From: Salipiger bermudensis
Lineage (GTDB): Bacteria > Pseudomonadota > Alphaproteobacteria > Rhodobacterales > Rhodobacteraceae
DNA length: 64,000 nt
Assembly (NCBI RefSeq): GCF_020171625.1
Contig: NZ_JAIUZY010000005.1
Span: forward strand, 248,001 to 312,000
Reading direction: 5' to 3'
In this document: in pieces, positions 26,361 to 35,418 of the stretch
Numbering within the stretch: the first letter of the stretch is position 1
Layout of the letters: each line of letters begins with the position of its first letter
Notes under the pieces: generated by a model
The model's database searches: none
Told to the model about the DNA's origin: nothing
Seen by the model: only the letters and a program-made list of their open reading frames with translations
Program-made: the position numbers and the translations under genes

Positions 26361-26423
26361 TTCTTCTGGCCGAAAATATCCCGGGGGACGCCGCGCGCCC
26401 GCGCGGCGGGGGGCAGCGCCCCC
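26361..26423 (-). repeat. Dispersed intergenic repeat, copy A, with two GC hairpins
   Basis: On the minus strand, just after the creatinase stop, come two perfect hairpins (26409-26423 with a 6-bp stem, 26389-26408 with a 9-bp stem). The core follows: CCCCCGGGATATTTTCGGCC then AGAAGAAA (26387-26361). It faces copy B, and the pair may also end transcription of the creatinase gene. Confidence 0.55.
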
Positions 26424-26432
26424 GATGCGGCC

Positions 26433-27635
26433 TCAGCCGACCACGTTGAACGCCGGCCCGTAGGGGTAGCCGGTGATGTTGTCGTTGCCGTCCTCGGTGA
26501 TCACGAGGATATCGTGCTCGCGGTAGCCGCCGGCGCCGGGGCGGCCTTCGGGAATGGTCAGCATCGGCTCCATCGAGATCACCATGCCCGGCTCGAGCAC
26601 CGTGTCGATGTCCTCGCGCAGCTCGAGGCCAGCCTCGCGGCCGTAGTAATGCGACAGCAGCCCGAACGAGTGGCCATAGCCGAAGCTGCGGTATTGCAGC
26701 AGGTCGCGCTCCGCGAAGAAGGCGTTGATCGCCTCGGTGATCTCGGCGCAGTTTGCCCCCGGCTTCAGCAGCGACATGCCGTATTCGTGCGCCGCCACGT
26801 TGGCCTCCCAGATCTCGCGCGAGGCGTCGTCCACCTCGCCCAGAAACATCGTCCGCTCCAGCGCCGTGTAGTAGCCCGAGATCATCGGGAAGGTGTTGAG
26901 CGACAGGATATCGCCGCGCCTCAGCACCCGCGAGGTCACCGGGTTGTGCGCGCCGTCGGTGTTGATGCCCGACTGGAACCAGACCCAGGTGTCGCGGTAC
27001 TCGGCGTCGGGGAAGCGGCTGGCGATTTCGAGCTCCATCGCGTCGCGCCCGGCCATCGCCACGTCGATCTCGCGCGCGCCCTCGCGGATCGCGTCGCGGA
27101 TGGCGTAGCCGCCGACATCGGCCACCTGCGCGCCCTGCCGGATCAGGGCGATCTCGGCGGGGGATTTGTGCAACCGCTGGCGCATCGTCGCGGGCGCGAT
27201 ATCGTGCAACGCGGAGGGCTTGAGAAACGCGTCCAGCAGGTCGCGCTGCACCAGCGTCAGATGATCGCCCTCGTAGCCGATGGCGGCGCCTTCCCCGGTC
27301 ACCGAGCGGATCGCGCGCCAGTAGTTGTCCCGCGCCCAGTCGGTGTAGGTGATGTTGTCGCCATGGCAGCGCCGCCACGGCTGCGCGGCGTCGATGCCGG
27401 CGCTGATCGTGACGCTCTCGGTCCCGGTCACCACCAGCGCGTAGGGGCGGCCGAAGCTGCAATAGAGAAAGCCCGAGTAGTAGGCGATGTTGTGCATCGA
27501 GGTGAAGACGCAGGCGGTGACGCCGGCGGCCACCATGCTGGCGCGCAGCCCCCTGAGGCGCGCGTCATACTCCTCGGACGCGAATGGCAGGACGCGGTCG
27601 CCCTGATGGAAACGGTAGAATGCGGGGCGGTCCAT
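26433..27635 (-). CDS. Creatinase (creatine amidinohydrolase)
   Basis: The 400-residue enzyme hydrolyses creatine to sarcosine and urea. It has the pita-bread fold of the M24 family without being a metallopeptidase. Large blocks agree with Pseudomonas creatinase as I recall it: FLYCSFGRPYALVVT, FQSGINTDGAHNPVT, LSLNTFPMISGYYTALERT and GYGHSFGLLSHYYGREAGLE. His230 in the second block matches the catalytic histidine, and the length is typical (about 403). GGAGG seven bases before 27635 fixes the start. No sarcosine oxidase, creatininase or urease gene is nearby, so products must be handled by genes elsewhere. Confidence 0.9.
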   Translation of the reverse strand: MDRPAFYRFHQGDRVLPFASEEYDARLRGLRASMVAAGVTACVFTSMHNIAYYSGFLYCSFGRPYALVVTGTESVTISAGIDAAQPWRRCHGDNITYTDWARDNYWRAIRSVTGEGAAIGYEGDHLTLVQRDLLDAFLKPSALHDIAPATMRQRLHKSPAEIALIRQGAQVADVGGYAIRDAIREGAREIDVAMAGRDAMELEIASRFPDAEYRDTWVWFQSGINTDGAHNPVTSRVLRRGDILSLNTFPMISGYYTALERTMFLGEVDDASREIWEANVAAHEYGMSLLKPGANCAEITEAINAFFAERDLLQYRSFGYGHSFGLLSHYYGREAGLELREDIDTVLEPGMVISMEPMLTIPEGRPGAGGYREHDILVITEDGNDNITGYPYGPAFNVVG

Positions 27636-27842
27636 GTGAGGCCCTCCTTTGAAGTCGCGGAGGGTCGGACCCGACCCTGCCGCGGTGGCAAAGCAAGGTC
27701 CCGGCGTGCAGGACGGGTGAGGATAAGGGCGTGCCTCGGCGGCACCGGCGACGCCATCGCCTGCCCGTGGGGCAAGATGGTGCCCGGCCCGGCGTTTGGC
27801 AAGCAGAATTCTGCGAGCTCCGGGGGGCTCTGGCGCGGGCAC

Positions 27843-27869
27843 GAAAAAGGGCGCCCGAAGGCGCCCTTT
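27843..27869 (-). terminator. Rho-independent terminator of aspS
   Basis: On the minus strand a 10-bp stem (27869-27860 with 27855-27846) closes a TTCG tetraloop and ends in TTTTTCG. It begins 23 bases after the aspS stop. Confidence 0.88.
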
Positions 27870-27891
27870 CGTCAGGTCGAAGCGTGCGGCC

Positions 27892-29673
27892 TCACTCCTG
27901 CGGGATCACCCGCAGCGACAGCTCCATGAGCTGATCCGAGCTGGGCTTGGAAGGGGCCTGCATCATCAGGTCCTCGGCGCGCTGGTTCATCGGGAACATG
28001 ATGACCTCGCGGATGTTCGAGGTCCCGGCCAGCAGCATCACGATACGGTCGATGCCGGCCGCGCAGCCACCGTGCGGCGGAGCGCCGTACTGGAACGCCG
28101 TGTAGAGGCCGGCGAAGCGCTTCTTGACCTCGTCCTCGCCGTAGCCGGCGATTTCGAAGGCCTTCAGCATGACCTCGGGCTTGTGGTTCCGGATCGCGCC
28201 CGAGACCAGCTCGTAGCCGTTGCAGGCGAGGTCGTACTGGAAGCCCTTGACCGCCAGCGGATCGCCCTCGAGCGCCTCGGCCCCACCCTGCGGCATCGAG
28301 AACGGGTTGTGCTCGAAATCTATCGCGCCGGTTTCCTCGTCCTTCTCGTAGATCGGGAAGTCGACGATCCACGCGAAGGCGAAGCGGTTCTTGTCGGTGA
28401 GGTTCAGCTCTTCGCCGATCACGTCGCGGGCCTTGCCGGCCACGCGCTGGAAGCCCGAGGGCTTGCCGCCGAGGAAGAACGCCGCGTCGCCGACGCCAAG
28501 GCCCAGCTGCTGGCGGATCGCCTCGGTGCGCTCGGGGCCGATGTTCTTGGCCAGCGGGCCGGCGGCCTCGATGCCGTCGCCCTGATCGCGCCAGAAGATG
28601 TAGCCCATGCCGGGCAGACCCTCTTTCTGGGCGAAGGCGTTCATCCGGTCGCAGAACTTGCGCGAGCCGCCGGTGGGGGCGGGGATGGCGCGGATCTCGG
28701 TGCCGTCCTGCTCGAGCAGCTTGGCGAAGATCGCGAAGCCCGAGCCGCGGAAATGCTCGGAGACGTCCTGCATCTCGATCGGGTTGCGCAGGTCCGGCTT
28801 GTCGGTGCCGTATTTCAGCGCCGCCTCGTTATAGGGGATCTGCGGCCAGCTTGCCGGGTCGTCGACCGTCGCGCCTTCGCCGAACTCCTCGAAGATGCCC
28901 GCGATCACCGGCGAGATCGTGTCGAACACGTCCTGCTGCGACACGAAGCTCATCTCCATGTCGAGCTGGTAGAAGTCGGTGGGCGAGCGGTCGGCGCGCG
29001 GGTCCTCGTCGCGGAAGCAGGGCGCGATCTGGAAATACTTGTCGAAGCCCGACACCATGATGAGCTGCTTGAACAGCTGCGGCGCCTGCGGCAGCGCGTA
29101 GAACTTGCCCGGGTGCAGACGCGAGGGCACGAGGAAGTCGCGTGCGCCCTCGGGCGAGGAGGCGGTGATGATCGGGGTCTGGTACTCGCGGAAGCCCTTG
29201 TCCCACATGCGGCGGCGCATCGACGAGACCACGTCCGAGCGCAGCGTCATGGCGCGCTGCATCTCTTCGCGGCGCAGGTCGAGGTAGCGATAGCGCAGGC
29301 GGGTTTCCTCGGGGTATTCCTGCTCGCCGAAGACCATCAGCGGCAGTTCCTTCGCGGTGCCGAGCACCTCGATGTCGCGCACGAAGACCTCGATTTCGCC
29401 GGTGGGCAGCTTCGGGTTGACCAGATCGGCGTCGCGCGCCTTCACCACGCCGTCGATGCGGATGCACCACTCCGCGCGCACCTTCTCGACCTCGGCGAAG
29501 GCCGGGCTGTCGGGATCGCAGAGAACCTGCGTCATGCCGTAATGGTCGCGCAGGTCGATGAACAGGATGCCGCCGTGATCGCGGATGCGGTGGACCCATC
29601 CCGAGAGACGGACGGTCTCGCCGACGTTCTCCTTGGTCAGCGCGGCGCAGGTGTGCGTGCGGTAGGCGTGCAT
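27892..29673 (-). CDS. aspS: Aspartate--tRNA ligase
   Basis: The 593-residue class II synthetase charges tRNA-Asp with aspartate, possibly also tRNA-Asn as in many alphaproteobacteria. The N-terminal OB-fold (about 1-105) holds [23 protein letters not shown]. The catalytic core follows with motif 2 [10 protein letters not shown] (after QIAPC) and motif 3 [19 protein letters not shown] insertion domain (about 285-420) marks the bacterial-type AspRS. Start at MHAYRTHTC is standard. It is a single-gene unit, with a terminator after it and cfa divergent from it. Confidence 0.95.
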   Translation of the reverse strand: MHAYRTHTCAALTKENVGETVRLSGWVHRIRDHGGILFIDLRDHYGMTQVLCDPDSPAFAEVEKVRAEWCIRIDGVVKARDADLVNPKLPTGEIEVFVRDIEVLGTAKELPLMVFGEQEYPEETRLRYRYLDLRREEMQRAMTLRSDVVSSMRRRMWDKGFREYQTPIITASSPEGARDFLVPSRLHPGKFYALPQAPQLFKQLIMVSGFDKYFQIAPCFRDEDPRADRSPTDFYQLDMEMSFVSQQDVFDTISPVIAGIFEEFGEGATVDDPASWPQIPYNEAALKYGTDKPDLRNPIEMQDVSEHFRGSGFAIFAKLLEQDGTEIRAIPAPTGGSRKFCDRMNAFAQKEGLPGMGYIFWRDQGDGIEAAGPLAKNIGPERTEAIRQQLGLGVGDAAFFLGGKPSGFQRVAGKARDVIGEELNLTDKNRFAFAWIVDFPIYEKDEETGAIDFEHNPFSMPQGGAEALEGDPLAVKGFQYDLACNGYELVSGAIRNHKPEVMLKAFEIAGYGEDEVKKRFAGLYTAFQYGAPPHGGCAAGIDRIVMLLAGTSNIREVIMFPMNQRAEDLMMQAPSKPSSDQLMELSLRVIPQE

Positions 29674-29795
29674 ATCGGGAGCCCTTTGGAAGCTGCTGGA
29701 AAGTTAGGCGCCGATACACCGCGCGAAGGGCCGGAAGTCAAGCGACTGGGGCCGGTATCTTGCCGAAAAGGCTGCATGCGTTAACCTTAGTTAAT

Positions 29796-29820
29796 CCCCG
29801 CGCCGCATATGCGCGCGGGG
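29796..29820. other. GC hairpin upstream of cfa
   Basis: An 8-bp inverted repeat (29796-29803 with 29813-29820) lies in the aspS-cfa divergent gap. A smaller TTAAC/GTTAA repeat (29781-29785 and 29790-29794) stands just before it. Either could be part of the cfa leader or an operator. Confidence 0.35.
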
Positions 29821-29858
29821 GTCTTGGCTGAATTCATTGCGAAAACAGGGGGTCCGGC

Positions 29859-31091
29859 ATGTGGAAAACCGTCCTCGACAAGATGTTGGCGAAACTCGTT
29901 GTGACAGGCCGTCTCGGCGTCACGTGGCCCGATGGAAGCAGGACCGGCTACGGGCCGGGCGGCGATCTCGAGGCCGAGGTGCGGCTCACCGATGAAAGCA
30001 TCGTGCGTGAGCTGAGCCAGCGCCCGGTGCTGGCGCTCGGGGAGGGCTACATGGATGGCCGCATCGAGGTGGCACCGGAACAGATTTATCCCTTCATGGC
30101 GCTGCTGATCCGCAACCAGCAATCGGGCAAGATGCCAAAGTGGTTCGACATGGTGCAGGCGCTGCGTGGCTGGACCCGCGGCATCGAACAGCGCAACAAT
30201 CCGCTGCGGTCGCAGAAGAACGTGCAGCATCACTACGATATCTCCGACGAGCTTTACCGCCTCTTCCTAGACGAGGACATGCAGTACAGCTGCGCCTATT
30301 TCGCCCGCCCGGACATGACGCTCGAGCAGGCGCAGGTGGCGAAGAAGGACCTCATCGCGCGCAAACTGCGGATCTCGCCGGGGATGCGGGTGCTCGATAT
30401 CGGCTGCGGCTGGGGCGGCATGGCGCTGACGCTGGCGCGCGATTACGGCGCCCGGGTGGTCGGGGTGACGCTGTCGGAGAACCAGCTTGCCACGGCGCGG
30501 GCCAGGGCCGAGGAGGCGGGGCTTTCGGACCGGGTCGAGTTCCGGCTGCTCGATTATCGAAAGGTTGATGAAACCTTCGACCGGATCGTCAGCGTGGGGA
30601 TGCTCGAGCATGTCGGCTTCCCGCATCTCGATGCCTATTTCGAGAAGGTCGACACCTTGCTCGCCGAGGATGGAATCGCGCTGATTCACACCATCGGCCA
30701 TCTGTCGGAGCCGCAGCCCACCTCGAAGTGGCTCGACAAGTACATCTTCCCGGGCGGCTATGTCCCCTCGCTCTCCGAGGTCTCGGCCTCGGTCGAGAAG
30801 ACCGCGCTCTGGGCCACCGATGTCGAGGTGCTGCGCGGCCATTACGGCCCGACGCTGCACCATTGGCGAGAGCGGTTCGAGGCGGCGCTGCCCAAGGTGC
30901 GCGAGATGTACGACGAGACCTTCGTGCGCATGTGGCGCTTCTATCTCGTTGCTTGTGAAGCGACTTTCGAGGAGATGTATCAGGGCGTCTTCCACTTCCA
31001 GCTCGCGCATCGGCAATACGCGGTGCCGGTGACCCGGGACTACCTCTATCAGCACGAAGGCAGGGACCGGATGATGCACGCCGCCCAATAA
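29859..31091 (+). CDS. cfa: Cyclopropane-fatty-acyl-phospholipid synthase family methyltransferase
   Basis: The 410-residue enzyme should add a methylene group from S-adenosylmethionine across the double bond of membrane phospholipid acyl chains. The N-terminal lipid-binding part (1-115) is followed by NVQHHYDISDELYRLFLDEDM and SCAYF. The SAM site reads VLDIGCGWGGMAL (178-190), with GITLSENQ-like GVTLSENQ, and EHVG and the C-terminal HYGPTLHHWRERF are family hallmarks. A related family acts on other lipids or forms furan fatty acids, so the exact product is uncertain. AGGGGG precedes the ATG. Confidence 0.88.
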   Translation: MWKTVLDKMLAKLVVTGRLGVTWPDGSRTGYGPGGDLEAEVRLTDESIVRELSQRPVLALGEGYMDGRIEVAPEQIYPFMALLIRNQQSGKMPKWFDMVQALRGWTRGIEQRNNPLRSQKNVQHHYDISDELYRLFLDEDMQYSCAYFARPDMTLEQAQVAKKDLIARKLRISPGMRVLDIGCGWGGMALTLARDYGARVVGVTLSENQLATARARAEEAGLSDRVEFRLLDYRKVDETFDRIVSVGMLEHVGFPHLDAYFEKVDTLLAEDGIALIHTIGHLSEPQPTSKWLDKYIFPGGYVPSLSEVSASVEKTALWATDVEVLRGHYGPTLHHWRERFEAALPKVREMYDETFVRMWRFYLVACEATFEEMYQGVFHFQLAHRQYAVPVTRDYLYQHEGRDRMMHAAQ

Positions 31092-31181
31092 CACCGGGCG
31101 TGCCGGCCCCGACGTCAGGCAGCAGGAATTTTCGTCCGAGAATTCTTCGCCCGAAGCCGTCTCGGCGCGGTCGGTATGGGG

Positions 31182-31209
31182 TTGCAGCGCGCCTTCCGAT
31201 GTCTATAAC
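31182..31209 (+). promoter_or_regulatory. Likely carB promoter
   Basis: TTGCAG (31182-31187) and TATAAC (31204-31209) are 16 bases apart, leaving a leader of roughly 90 bases before the carB ATG. No pyrimidine-responsive hairpin is evident in that leader. Confidence 0.45.
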
Positions 31210-31302
31210 GCACGACAATTTGCGGGCAGCTGCGACTCCTCCGCACGTCGTCGCACGCCTGCATGAAATGCCCGGAACACGCCCCAAGTCAGAGGTCGAG
31301 AC

Positions 31303-34300
31303 ATGCCCAAGAGAACCGATATCAAATCCATCATGATCATCGGCGCAGGGCCCATCATCATCGGCCAGGCCTGCGAGTTCGACTATTCCGGCGCACAGGC
31401 CTGCAAAGCCCTGCGCGAGGAAGGCTACCGGGTCATTCTGGTGAACTCGAACCCGGCCACGATCATGACCGACCCCGAGCTCGCCGACGCCACCTATATC
31501 GAGCCGATCACCCCCGAGATCGTCGCCAAGATCATCGAGAAGGAGCGCCCCGACGCGCTGCTGCCGACGATGGGCGGGCAGACCGGTCTCAACACCTCGC
31601 TCAAGCTCGAGGAAATGGGCGTGCTCGAGAAGTTCGGCGTGGAGATGATCGGCGCCAAGCGCGAGGCCATCGAGATGGCCGAGGACCGGGCGCTGTTCCG
31701 CGAGGCGATGGATCGCATCGGCCTCGAGAACCCGGCCGCCACCATCGTCACCGCCCCCACCAAGCCCAACGGCAAGGCCGATCTCGATGCCGGCGTCGCG
31801 ATCGCGCTCGAGGCGCTCGAGACCGTCGGCCTGCCGGCGATCATCCGCCCCGCCTTCACCCTCGGCGGCACCGGCGGCGGCGTGGCCTACAACCGCGAGG
31901 ACTATATCCACTACTGCCGCTCGGGCATGGATGCCTCGCCGGTCAACCAGATCCTCGTCGACGAGTCGCTGCTCGGCTGGAAGGAATTCGAGATGGAGGT
32001 GGTCCGCGACAAGGCGGACAACGCGATCATCGTCTGCGCCATCGAGAACGTCGACCCGATGGGCGTGCATACCGGTGACTCGATCACCGTGGCCCCGGCG
32101 CTGACCCTGACCGACAAGGAATACCAGATCATGCGCAACGGCTCGATCGCCGTGCTGCGCGAGATCGGCGTCGAGACCGGCGGCTCGAACGTGCAGTGGG
32201 CGGTGAACCCCGAGAACGGCCGCATGGTGGTGATCGAGATGAACCCGCGGGTGTCGCGCTCTTCGGCGCTGGCCTCCAAGGCCACCGGCTTCCCGATCGC
32301 CAAGATCGCCGCCAAGCTCGCCGTGGGCTACACGCTCGACGAGCTCGACAACGACATCACCAAGGTCACCCCGGCGAGCTTCGAGCCGACCATCGACTAC
32401 GTCGTCACCAAGATCCCGAAATTCGCCTTCGAGAAGTTCGCGGGCTCGGAGCCCTACCTCACCACCGCGATGAAGTCGGTGGGCGAGGCGATGTCGATCG
32501 GCCGCACGATCCACGAGTCGATGCAGAAGGCGCTGGCGTCGATGGAATCCGGCCTCACCGGCTTTGACGAGATCGAGATCGAGGGCGCGCCGGAGAAGTC
32601 CGCCGTCATCAAGGCGATCAGCCAGCAGACCCCGGACCGGCTCCGCACCATCGCGCAGGCCATGCGTCACGGGCTCTCGAACGACGAGATCCACGGCGTC
32701 ACCATGTTCGACCCGTGGTTCCTCGACCGCATCCGCGAGATCGTCGAGGCCGAGGAAGAGGTGCGCGCCAACGGTCTGCCGCAGACCGAAGAGGGGATGC
32801 GCCAGCTCAAGATGATGGGCTTCACCGATGCCCGGCTCGCCAAGCTCACCGGCTTCTCCGAGAAGGACGTGCGCGGCCGCCGCACCGCGCTTGGCGTCAC
32901 CGCCGTGTTCAAGCGCATCGACACCTGCGCCGCCGAGTTCGAGGCCCAGACGCCCTACATGTACTCTACCTACGAAGAGCCGATGATGGGCGAGGTGGAA
33001 TGCGAGGCGCGGCCCTCCGACAAGAAGAAGGTCGTCATCCTCGGCGGTGGTCCGAACCGGATCGGCCAGGGCATCGAGTTCGATTACTGCTGCTGCCACG
33101 CCTGCTTCGCGCTCACCGCCGCGGGCTACGAGACCATCATGATCAACTGCAACCCCGAGACCGTGTCGACCGACTACGACACCTCGGACCGGCTGTATTT
33201 CGAACCGCTCACCTTCGAGCACGTGATGGAGATCCTGCGGGTCGAGCGCTCGAACGGCACCCTGCACGGCGTGATCGTGCAATTCGGCGGGCAGACGCCG
33301 CTGAAACTGGCCAACGCGCTCGAGGCCGAGGGCATCCCGATCCTCGGCACCACGCCGGACGCCATCGACCTCGCCGAGGACCGCGAGCGCTTCCAGGCGC
33401 TGGTGAACCAGCTCGAGCTCAAGCAGCCGCGGAACGGCATCGCCTCGACCGACGCGCAGGCGCTGGCCATCGCCGACAGCATCGGCTTCCCGCTGGTGAT
33501 CCGCCCGTCCTACGTGCTGGGCGGCCGGGCGATGGAGATCGTCCGCGACATGGCCCATCTCGAGCGCTACATCAAAGAGGCGGTGGTGGTCTCGGGCGAC
33601 AGCCCGGTGCTGCTCGACAGCTATCTCGACGGTGCGGTCGAGCTTGACGTGGACGCGCTCTGCGACGGCGAGGCGGTGCACGTGGCGGGCATCATGCAGC
33701 ACATCGAGGAAGCCGGCGTGCACTCGGGCGACAGCGCCTGCTCGCTGCCGCCCTATTCGCTCTCGGACGACGTGATCGCCCGGGTCAAGGTGCAGACCGA
33801 GGCGCTGGCCAAGGCGCTCAACGTGGTCGGCCTGATGAACGTGCAGTTCGCTGTCAAGGATGACGAGATCTACCTCATCGAGGTCAACCCGCGCGCCTCG
33901 CGCACCGTGCCCTTCGTCGCCAAGGCCACCGACTCTGCCATCGCCTCGATCGCCGCACGCATCATGGCCGGCGAGAAGCTCTCGGCCTTCCCGATGCGCG
34001 AGGGCTACGCCGCCGACACCGACTATAACAGCGACGTGCCGATCGCCGACCAGATGACCCTGGCAGACCCGAACATGCCGTGGTTCTCGGTGAAGGAGGC
34101 GGTGCTGCCCTTCGCCCGCTTCCCCGGCGTCGACACCATCCTCGGACCCGAGATGCGCTCGACCGGCGAGGTCATGGGCTGGGACCGCTCCTTCCCGCGC
34201 GCCTTCCTCAAGGCGCAGATGGGCGCCGGCATCCATCTCCCGACCGAGGGCGCGGTGTTCGTGTCGATCAAGGACGCGGACAAGACCGAGCAGATGCTCG

Positions 34301-34635
34301 AGGCCGCCCGCGTTCTGGTCGAGATGGGCTTCACCCTGATCGCCACCGGTGGCACGGCGACCTTCCTCGAGGCGGCGGGCATCACCTGCGAGCGCGTCAA
34401 GAAGGTCTACGAGGGCCGTCCGAACGTGGTCGACCTGATGAAGGACGGTGGCATCCAGCTGGTGTTGAACACCACCGAGGGCACCGCCGCGGTCGAGGAC
34501 AGCCGCGAGATCCGCTCGGTCGCGCTCTACGACAAGATCCCCTACTTCACCACCGCCGCCGGCGCCCACGCCGCGGTGATGGCGATGAAGGCCCGCGAGG
34601 AGGGGGAGATCGTGGTGAAGTCGCTGCAGGGGTGA
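31303..34635 (+). CDS. carB: Carbamoyl-phosphate synthase large subunit
   Basis: The 1110-residue subunit makes carbamoyl phosphate from ammonia (supplied by the CarA glutaminase), bicarbonate and two ATP, for pyrimidine and arginine synthesis. It shows the internal duplication: two ATP-grasp halves with [21 protein letters not shown] near residue 10 and [20 protein letters not shown] near residue 575. A C-terminal allosteric MGS-like domain (from about 960) contains [16 protein letters not shown]. Length is normal for the group. carA is not in the window. The gene is followed by a strong hairpin and then the repeat-rich gap. Confidence 0.97.
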   Translation: MPKRTDIKSIMIIGAGPIIIGQACEFDYSGAQACKALREEGYRVILVNSNPATIMTDPELADATYIEPITPEIVAKIIEKERPDALLPTMGGQTGLNTSLKLEEMGVLEKFGVEMIGAKREAIEMAEDRALFREAMDRIGLENPAATIVTAPTKPNGKADLDAGVAIALEALETVGLPAIIRPAFTLGGTGGGVAYNREDYIHYCRSGMDASPVNQILVDESLLGWKEFEMEVVRDKADNAIIVCAIENVDPMGVHTGDSITVAPALTLTDKEYQIMRNGSIAVLREIGVETGGSNVQWAVNPENGRMVVIEMNPRVSRSSALASKATGFPIAKIAAKLAVGYTLDELDNDITKVTPASFEPTIDYVVTKIPKFAFEKFAGSEPYLTTAMKSVGEAMSIGRTIHESMQKALASMESGLTGFDEIEIEGAPEKSAVIKAISQQTPDRLRTIAQAMRHGLSNDEIHGVTMFDPWFLDRIREIVEAEEEVRANGLPQTEEGMRQLKMMGFTDARLAKLTGFSEKDVRGRRTALGVTAVFKRIDTCAAEFEAQTPYMYSTYEEPMMGEVECEARPSDKKKVVILGGGPNRIGQGIEFDYCCCHACFALTAAGYETIMINCNPETVSTDYDTSDRLYFEPLTFEHVMEILRVERSNGTLHGVIVQFGGQTPLKLANALEAEGIPILGTTPDAIDLAEDRERFQALVNQLELKQPRNGIASTDAQALAIADSIGFPLVIRPSYVLGGRAMEIVRDMAHLERYIKEAVVVSGDSPVLLDSYLDGAVELDVDALCDGEAVHVAGIMQHIEEAGVHSGDSACSLPPYSLSDDVIARVKVQTEALAKALNVVGLMNVQFAVKDDEIYLIEVNPRASRTVPFVAKATDSAIASIAARIMAGEKLSAFPMREGYAADTDYNSDVPIADQMTLADPNMPWFSVKEAVLPFARFPGVDTILGPEMRSTGEVMGWDRSFPRAFLKAQMGAGIHLPTEGAVFVSIKDADKTEQMLEAARVLVEMGFTLIATGGTATFLEAAGITCERVKKVYEGRPNVVDLMKDGGIQLVLNTTEGTAAVEDSREIRSVALYDKIPYFTTAAGAHAAVMAMKAREEGEIVVKSLQG

Positions 34636-34737
34636 GGCTCTGAATGCAAACTGGATGAAGCGCGACACCAAGACGGCGCGCTTTCTGGTCCAGAAGGCTT
34701 CGAGCAAGGCGCTCGAGGGCATCTACAAAAGACATTC

Positions 34738-34771
34738 AGATAAGGCGGGGCGGAAACGTCCCGCCTTATCT
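34738..34771. terminator. Strong GAAA-loop hairpin after carB
   Basis: A 15-bp stem with one G-U pair (34738-34752 with 34757-34771) closes a GAAA tetraloop about 100 bases after the carB stop. It lacks a T-run, so it may be a Rho-assisted terminator or an mRNA-stabilising end. Confidence 0.6.
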
Positions 34772-34782
34772 GCGTCTGAACA

Positions 34783-34963
34783 ACGCCCCGGCGCGGAATC
34801 AAGCCCGAAGGGCGCCGCGCAAGCGCCGGACCGTCCCTGCGGTTTGGCGTTTTGGTGACGTCAGCGCCGCGTGTCGAGGTCTTTTGGACTTGGCCGGGAT
34901 AAATCGAGAGGTTCGACGGGATGAGCGCCAGCCCACGGTCCGGCGCTTGCGCGGCTTGCTCTG
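34783..34963. repeat. 181-bp direct repeat, copy 1
   Basis: It matches 35113-35293 at a constant 330-bp offset with 13 differences and no gaps (168 of 181 identical by my count). Inside it, 34814-34834 and 34935-34955 form a perfect 21-bp inverted repeat around a core holding the palindrome TGACGTCA (34856-34863). Confidence 0.85.
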
Positions 34964-35028
34964 TTGAGCGGGCCTCAAGGTCAGTGCGTGAGCGCGAGGT
35001 GCGAACCCATGACTGCGCTGGCTGACGC

Positions 35029-35108
35029 TTTGGTGACGTCAGCGCGGCGTGTCGAGGTCCTTCGGATCTGGCCGGGATACATCGAGAGGTTTTACGGGAC
35101 GAGCGCCC
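35029..35108. repeat. Partial copy of the same repeat (80 bp)
   Basis: It matches the core of the 181-bp unit (35181-35260) with 7 differences, starting just before TGACGTCA (35034-35041). It lacks both inverted-repeat arms. Confidence 0.8.
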
Positions 35109-35112
35109 AACC

Positions 35113-35293
35113 ACGCCCCAGCGCGGAATCAAGCCCGAAGGGCGCCGCGCCAGCGCCGGACCGTCCCGGCGGTCTGGCGCTTTGGTGACGTCAGCGCCGC
35201 ATGTCGAGGTCCTTCGGATCTGGCCGGGATAAATCGAGAGGTTCGGCGGGACGAGCGCCAGCCCACGGTCCGGCGCTTGCCCGGCTTGCTCTG
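35113..35293. repeat. 181-bp direct repeat, copy 3
   Basis: It is the second full copy, with TGACGTCA at 35186-35193. Its flanking inverted-repeat arms (35144-35164 and 35265-35285) differ from each other at two positions. Confidence 0.85.
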
Positions 35294-35418
35294 CCGACCC
35301 GCCCTTGGATAAACGTCAGCGCCGGAAAGACCATCCCGACCGCGCGATTCCGCGCGCTCTCCACATCCCTCCTCAACCCTGCTAAGCCTGCCCTGACCGC
35401 ATCAGGAGGGCCTCCCAC

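Larger units (their letters stand above)
34636..35418. other. 783-bp gene-free gap with repeats
   Basis: No reading frame here looks like a gene: the short open frames are proline/arginine-rich and run through the repeats. The gap holds the post-carB hairpin, two gapless 181-bp direct repeat copies and one 80-bp partial copy, then about 125 bp leading to the gpmI ribosome binding site. Confidence 0.75.

Noticed and set aside
26433-27635. DMSP lyase DddP or an M24 aminopeptidase
   Set aside because: DddP is also M24-like and common in this group, but the sequence blocks and the catalytic His context are those of creatinase.
30589-34722. A 1377-codon open frame antisense to carB
   Set aside because: It is an artefact of high GC3: the product is His/Arg/Asp-rich without domains, while carB on the other strand is complete and clearly recognisable.
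34655-34858. A 67-codon plus-strand frame after carB
   Set aside because: It runs through the hairpin at 34738-34771 and into the 181-bp repeat, has no ribosome binding site and no family look.
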